Shown here piece by piece: positions 57,288 to 64,000 of a DNA stretch of 64,000 nt (position 1 is its first letter; the number at the start of each line of letters is the position of its first letter). Below the pieces are notes generated by a model. The model was given only the letters and a program-made list of their open reading frames with translations. It did no database searches and was not told the DNA's origin. A program made the position numbers and the translations under genes. Location: positions 22,194,215 to 22,258,214 of the forward strand of contig CM065182.1 in NCBI GenBank assembly GCA_033026295.1, read 5' to 3'. This stretch comes from Channa striata (Eukaryota; Chordata; Actinopteri; Anabantiformes; Channidae).

Positions 57288-60225
57288 ACGCTACAACTGA
57301 AATGGCTGACCACTCTGTCATGGGGTCATGCTCAAGGCAAACCCTGTAGCTTTATAGTGTTGTGTATCTTGCTAGGATTTAACATTTAGAGTGGTGTGGC
57401 CACAGTGTGCTGCAATAAGCACTTTTCTTGGTCATGCTGCCCAGGTCCCTATTTGTGAACATTTCTATGTCCAGAAAATTCTTCAGTCCTGATGAATAGA
57501 ATGAAACCATGTGCTTTGAAATTATGATAATGCCTGCTTTGAACTGGGCCACAGATCTACTGACTTGTTTGTGAGAGAACGGAAAGAATGAAGAAAGGCA
57601 ATTTAACCTGGTTGACTTTGAGATCATACCAGATCTTCAGGGTGACCTGTATTTTTGGCCTGATGGAAACTGGATAGCACTGGTTTGTGCCTCTCTACTA
57701 TTATATATATTTGAGTTACAGTCTGCAGAATACGCAGAAAGAAATTCATGTTCAAAATGTTCCTAAATCTGACCGGGTTTAACAACCGTGGCGCTTGTTG
57801 AATTTCATTAATTCTAACAATTCAACGCATTATAAAAATATCCCGGTCATAAAAAACAGGCTTCTAAGGTATGACAATTGTGTCTTCTTTCTACAACGAC
57901 AATGATGGACAAAAAAAACTGACAAATTGTCTTTTCTTTTAAGATTTAAAAAGTAATAATGATGTTAGCCGCCTAAACTTACATGGCTTTAAATACAAAT
58001 GTAAGTCAAACATTTTCTCTTCTTATCTTCTTTTGTAGACAAGGAATAGGCATACCCAAAAAGCAAACTGAAGTCCAAATAAGAAACAATGGGTTTCTTA
58101 TTTATATATGAAATGTATGATTAAAAAAGCAGGTTTCTGCATTTATGTCATGCTAAGCTCATTATGACAATGACAGCGAGAGAGAGTGTGGAGGAGTGCC
58201 GCCAGGTGACCTGGTCACTTCGTGCTTTATTTCAGGATGGTCAGTCAATCATCACAACTCTAAATGATTCTGGTTTGAGCATTAAAAAAAATGCTAAGGA
58301 CCTTGAGTGCTTTTCAGCTCAGAGATAAACTTTGTTCAACCGGATGCTTTGTTCAACATGTCACTCCTGCAAAAAAAAGAAGAAAAACTACATACAGACT
58401 ACTAAATCCAGTTTAATTAGGGCCTAATAGCGTATTTTTCCTGTAAAGAACTGGTTTATTTTTCCATCCAGAGAGGTAGAATAGTCTATAAGATTCATTA
58501 AATATGTTCAGAATATGAGTGTTCAGTCTGTAGTGCTTTCCAGGTTATGAGGAGTGTTAGTACTGTCGTGTAACGTATGGAATACAGCAGAGGCACAAGC
58601 TGGGGCCAGATGTAATGGCCAATTTTTTTGATGTTTTGCTTTTGATTCATCACTTGCAGATTTCACAGATAAAAATCAATTTTTAAGAAAAAAATCGAAA
58701 CCTTGCTGACTTAAATTCTGCTGAGAGCATAAGAACAATTTTTGCTCAAAAAATTCCAGTGCCAGTCAGTATGGTGACAGGGGTCGGATTCAATGTGGAC
58801 CGTCGGGAACGGCGCTTTAGCAGCCTGTATGCTTTTAACGTGAATTCCCAGTAAAAAATCTAAAGTCAAATGTGTCAGGATACAGAAGCACTCACTGACT
58901 ACTTGACAGTTTTGTCAAAAAGATGAAAAAAACTTTTTCCACTTCTGTCACTTAATAATCAGTAGCAAGTGGGCTGTGATGAGGTGAGTTGGAGGTAAAA
59001 GCATTATTATGCAGAATGTATTAACAATTGCCACTCTTTCCCATAATTACAGTGTGATTAGACAGAAATCAAGTTTAATCAAATTTGCCATTTTTGATTC
59101 TATGGCTACCAAGAGGCCTCCTATGGATTTCCACTGTTGATATTCCCAACATTGCCAATTTAAAACAAATGATATTGTCTAACTCTATGAACGCCTCATA
59201 ATTACAAAGGTGATGCCTTTTGTAGAGATTTAGTTTGGAGGATTTGATGTGTAATTGGGCACAAAAAACCCTCCTTGCTCAATTAAAGAAGCGCCGTAGG
59301 CTGCATCAGGCCCCATGAAATAATGACAAGAGCTCATAATCTACAATCTCTGCACACATATGGTTTAGTAGCCCATGAGTGGATGTTATAGCATAGGCTT
59401 TAAGCTAGCAGTTTAAATTCCTCCGTATGTTCTTTGTTGACATTAATTCAGTCAAGTAAATACTGTTTGTGCTGAAAGCTTTTAGACCATATGTCTGTAT
59501 CAAGGCAGCAGGCTATGAGTAATTGTGAGGACTATAAGAACCGGTGTGATGGAGACCCTCCTGAACACTTGAAACTACTGAGGCATGTAAGGACATTAGT
59601 ACCATGAAATCCCAGTGACCAAACATTCTGCTATGCTGAGGCGAAGCGGTGCAGTGAGGGCACCACAGTGGCCGCCGTGCCTGAAGCAAAGAGCAGAGTT
59701 GGATGCAGAGTACAGAGCTGACAGTGGGTGCTAATGTTCACTTCTCACTTTAGGATATCGCACTGGATTTCTGGAGAAGACTGTATGCAGTACCGTACTG
59801 CGTGACAAATCACATGAGCAGCAAAAGTACTGATCTTGTTTAAAATTCAAGACATGGAGAGTCGCGTACCTGCCAACTGTCAAAACATCCGACGAAGCAG
59901 AGCACCTTTGTGTAAAAGACATTCTAAAGGAAAAAAGCAGATGAATCACATGCTGCAAACACTGGGATGTCAAACGATTTATTTAGATTTTTTTTTAGAA
60001 ATCTTACTCAAATATTATTTCTTCTGACATTAATAGAGGTGAAGGTGTGGCACCTCAACTTTAAAACACACATGCTGTTTTGCGACTTCCACAATGAACA
60101 ATTCAAACTTAGCTGCAGGAGTTGAACAATACAAAGCACACTACAATTAGCAATGAGTTGTGGTTAACTTTTATTGCCATGGTTACTGTACTGAAGGTAA
60201 TAAAAACAATAGCCTTACTGTTGGA
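57288..60225. other. Gene-free sequence
   Basis: No supported gene or repeat family. A small CpG-containing stretch near 58780-58835 ('gaccgtcgggaacggcgctt') stands out but is too short to call. Confidence 0.5.
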
Positions 60226-60302
60226 CATGAAAACAACTTGGTTAGGTTTAGCCACAAATACAACTAAGGCTTTAGGGACAAGATCATAATTTGGAAAAAG
60301 TT
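60226..60302 (+). repeat. 'ggttaggtttaggcaac'-type repeat fragment, copy 3
   Basis: 'aaaacaacttggttaggttt' followed by 'agccacaaatacaactaagg', 'ctttagggacaagatcat' and 'aatttgg' matches, in order, a dispersed teleost repeat also represented at 33521 and 38276. This copy keeps the 'cttggttaggttta' core best. Confidence 0.6.
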
Positions 60303-61887
60303 ACAGCACTGACTAGCATATGAAAATACCTGTAGTGTTTTTTTTTTCCTTCTCCTTACTGTACCTTATTACCTACTCTACCTACTTGTTTTCCTGCAGT
60401 CTGTAAGCCTGGACCTCAACACGTGTTTTATCGTGGCCGTCTTTAGTTCATATTTCTTTCTGCTAGTGTGTCTGTGATTAAGTCCTTGCAGCATCTTGGT
60501 TTTTAAGGCATTTGTGCTAAGAGTATGTGTTACATTGCTATGGTCGGAGGATGTATTTACACTTATAGATTACACGTAGGGTCCCCACAAAGGCAGACGC
60601 AGCCCTGTCAGGTAAGAGGAAGTGAAGATAAAGGCTTGTCTAGTAATTGCTAATGCTGTTCAGACTCAATCAAAAGGAGCTTTGACAGCTGTGAAATATT
60701 AGGCAGAGGGACAGGGAGACGGTAGGAGCTGTAGATTGAGTGACAGTTTAGATGGCAGGATAGAGGAGGAGGTGAGGGCAGATAAACCGTATAAAGTGGA
60801 AGGAGATGAGTGATGAGAGCGAAACAGCTCTGACAAATCATGATCAGTGGCAGCCAGGCAAACCCACGTCTGTGTTGTCACTTTAAAATGTTCCGCTTAG
60901 GAAAAGGAAACATGCCGAACATGTTAAATAATTGGGGGAGTAAAGTGAACTGTTTGCTTTAGTTTGAAGGAAGTCGGTTTGTTCCTCTGTTAAATAATAG
61001 GACTTGTCGATTTACAACTCAGCTCCAAAAATGAGGAAACTGTCAAGTAGTCTCAGATCTGATGGCTTCCTTTATGCCTCCACACGTTCGTGTTTATTCC
61101 TGTGGTATCAGTGCAGCTATCACACACACCACATTGTCTCCCATCTTGATCTCAGTCATCACAGCTGTGATTCTAACACTACTGCAATGCTGGGACATCA
61201 GTGTGAACGAGAGGAGTCTGCTGTGTTTTACTCTGAGTAGTCAAACTTTGTGGACATCTTCCACATACACGTTTTCGTCACTGACCGTTGAAATAGTGGA
61301 GCATGCTCATAATGTAAAAATCAAAAGTCAGCCATTCTAGGGTTTGATAAACTTATTCTAGATGCTGCAATGGTAAATGATAACATGCTAACATTGGAAC
61401 ATCTTCACCTTTCTGGATAAGCAAAGTACAAGAACGAACAAGATAATGACCTGACGGTGATGCTGCATGCAATGTTATTGACAACATTAACAATGTTTTG
61501 AAAATTCATCTGGAGTCATATACTATCATTTAAAACATCACGCTTTTGTAATTTGTAAGACATTTTACCTTGAAATCACAAATGTGAACAGGATGCTTAG
61601 ACTAGAGCGGTACACATGTGTATTACCAGACTGAGGAGGGAGACTGACGAGCAAAAACCACAAAACTGCCTATTGGCAAAGACCTTTTTGGCAATTGGCA
61701 GACCAGCTTAAAGAATCATAACCACCACCATGTGGATGGAAGTGTGAAAAAAACACTTAGCGGCCCATCCACACCAAAATGTGACACTCTGTGCAAAGGA
61801 AGAAGACGTGCTCAAACTAATGTTAGTAATTTGGGAAATCAAAACAGGTTCGGGAATTTAAAGTCTAAAGCAGAGCTGATCAAAGTG

Positions 61888-61889
<2 letters not shown>
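60303..61889. other. Gene-free sequence
   Basis: Includes a purine-rich stretch at about 60700-60815 (GA-rich plus strand). Open frames near 61004-61340 overlap in two registers and have no domain. Confidence 0.5.

Positions 61890-61974
<85 letters not shown>
61890..61974. repeat. Long (TG)n microsatellite
   Basis: About 42 uninterrupted TG units, 85 bp. The longest simple repeat in the window, probably highly polymorphic and able to adopt Z-DNA. The open frame across it (a Cys-Val run) is an artefact. Confidence 0.99.
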
Positions 61975-61975
<1 letters not shown>

Positions 61976-64000
61976 TGGAGAAAGAGAGGAACAGTGAGGC
62001 CGCATCAGCAGTCAACAAAAAGGGAAACTACACATAAAACAACGATAACTGAGCCACGGCAGGAGACATGCAACTAAAGAAACTTTTATTCACAGGTATT
62101 TAAACACTTTGCATAAGTTAAAACCGGAGAAAAGGTCTGATTGATCAACAAAGTCAGTGGACAAAGAATTTGGAAACTGGCCACCACGAATTTCAAGAAA
62201 TGCCACGAAAGTCCTAATAGGTGAAATATTTCAAATGTTGGACCAACCCAATGACATTGCCATCATGGCTTAATTAGTCATTTATCTCTGTTTATAGTCA
62301 ATGATTTGCCCGCAAAAGAAAACTTACACCCAAAGGTGAATGCAGTGCGATGGACCTGCCTTTTCATTCCGAACCCAAACGCTCTATTAATCAAGAGTCC
62401 CTCCAGCATCGGAGATACTGGACATGGGAGTACATCACACAGCAACGTCATACAACAACAGTAATCTGGCCACACACACACACGCGCAGACAAACAGAAA
62501 GAGGGGAAAAAAGTCCACATTGTGATCGCAACCACATGTGCAGCCTTCTGAAAGAGATGTACTACAACACCTGCCGATTGTGTAAGACGAGTCAAATGAC
62601 AGATCCCCACTGTAAATGACACATCCTGACTACGACGTCTATTTGCTTTATCACACAGGCCCCTGTTGAATCACAGTCTGGAAATTAATTTTATGCCTGA
62701 TTTAGTACATGTTGTCGCTTGAATGCACCTCTGGCTGATATCATCAACATTCGAGCCACTTCATCTGCTTCAGAATCTCATAATGTGAAAGTGGAAATAA
62801 CGGTATTTTCTTAGGGTGACACAGAGTTTCAGTTTCAGCCTCACCAACCTTTTTTCATATGGTAATTTGTCAGAGTGGGACACAAGGCTTCCTGTGTGCA
62901 TCATCAGCGCAGTTTGTGGAGGGAGAACTTAATCGGGGATAGTATCTTCGCTATTTCATCTGACGGACACCTGCCACCGTTATCATTTTTAGATTTGCGT
63001 AAATAGGGAAGGACCGTTTGTTCGGTTAAAGATCAAAATAACTGAGGCATTTTAAGTGGGGAGTAATTTAGGTCGATGGATAAATGTGGGTGGATAAAAA
63101 AAAAAAAAACATGAATTCTCATTTCAATTCTCAAGTTCTGATCTTAGAAGGATTTGTCAGATGCAAAATAAGCCACTGTGCAAACATATGTTATTAATTC
63201 ACCATTGATAGCTCATTCTGTATTTTCAAAACTTTGCTGAAGCCAGAATAAAATCTTAATCATATTTAATAGAGAAAAGACACCTATTCAGTTCACACTG
63301 TGCATAAACGTCAACCTTAAGCTTCGTGAGAAAACTGCAGTAAGAACGATTCACTTTACTGTTCTAATATTTTTGTCAGATGATGTTTGAGGCAGTGTTT
63401 GCCTTTTGTCACAATATGATTCTTGGAGCTTAGACATTGAAATTCAAATGGGAGTAGATTATTTCCTGAATTAGAGGATCTGAACCACACTTAAAAAATA
63501 GTTTCGTCTCACAGGAATTCAAAGTAGTTCATAACAGACTCGGGTCGAGCTTCACACACCATTTGCAGTCAGTCAAGCAAATCTCTGGATGAAAGGATAA
63601 ATGATGACAGGTATCCTTCCCTCTTTGATTCCTTATAGCTCCACTTGGCAGAAGTACAAAAGTCCTCAATGTGCATCCAGACTGGAATATTGCTATGAGC
63701 TTTTTCAGTTTCAGCTATCCAAGATTTTATGATTTGGGGGCAAGGTTTGGCAGAATAAACTATGAATTATAAACCTGTTAAGTGGCCAAAATCTGATCTT
63801 TATGCCCCCAGATGACTCGTAGTTTTTCAAGTAAGTGTGAATAACAAAACTGGAACTTATCTAATCACATCTGGGTCACTTTTGTATGTGGTCCTAGAAT
63901 CGAACCACTGCCAGATAAGAATTCATGTGGTTTTCTTAATGTCCGATGTCTGTCTCCAATCACTTTTTGCGCGAGAGCAGATTAGTTGAATATTTATCAA
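61975..64000. other. Gene-free sequence
   Basis: No supported gene. There is an A-run of about 14 near 63096-63109 and a short CA tract near 62471-62482. Opposite-strand open frames of 89 and 114 codons at 62278-62622 mirror each other and have no domain. Confidence 0.5.

Noticed and set aside
61732..62037. Open frame with a long Cys-Val repeat
   Set aside because: It is translation of the (TG)42 microsatellite, not a protein.
62278..62622. 114-codon minus-strand and 89-codon plus-strand frames
   Set aside because: Opposite-strand shadows of each other, with no domain, and one runs through a CA tract.

Overview
This window looks like non-coding nuclear DNA from a ray-finned fish, most likely a percomorph-type teleost. 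The case rests on the repeat content. There are three truncated copies of a LINE 3' end that is very common in teleosts (one with the full 'ctggttctgctggagg' block and the 'ggcgctat...aataaagttgaattgaa' tail), a reverse transcriptase fragment of the L2/CR1-like type, a Tc1-like remnant, a pogo/Tigger-like transposase remnant, a MITE with TA target duplications, two copies of a teleost SINE-like repeat, LTR-like blocks and many (CA)n/(TG)n microsatellites. The background is AT-rich and dense in stops on all strands. I found no intact protein-coding gene, rRNA, tRNA, CRISPR array, operon or prokaryotic signal. The longest open frames (142-156 codons) have no recognisable domain and fit chance or repeat content.

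Layout. Positions 1-18,690 are mostly unique AT-rich DNA with a LINE tail (5,009), a 31-bp tandem duplication (9,500), an A/C-rich decayed repeat (16,371) and an isolated CpG-rich patch (17,083). Positions 18,691-19,540 hold a decayed DNA transposon whose broken frame still reads as the start of a pogo-type DNA-binding domain. Positions 19,540-31,950 are largely unique, with microsatellites and two stretches rich in homeodomain/POU-like motifs that could be conserved non-coding elements. Positions 31,957-34,756 form a repeat cluster: LINE tails and a reverse transcriptase fragment on the minus strand, an LTR-like block, and a long LINE 3' end on the plus strand. Positions 35,000-44,500 carry scattered remnants. 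Positions 44,501-47,356 hold the most gene-like material: a multiply broken coiled-coil pseudogene, an acidic-tract open frame remnant and a SINE-like repeat. Positions 51,396-51,830 are a MITE abutting a second SINE-like copy. Positions 54,624-55,240 are an LTR-like block. The rest is unique sequence with microsatellites, including about 42 TG units at 61,890.

The genes do not work together here because no functional gene can be supported. The window is best read as a gene desert or the inside of a very large intron. I found no convincing undescribed system. The items most worth checking are the coiled-coil pseudogene and its possible living parent, the acidic open frame near 46,780, the CpG-rich patch near 17,100, the candidate conserved non-coding stretches, and the perfect hairpin at 35,458.
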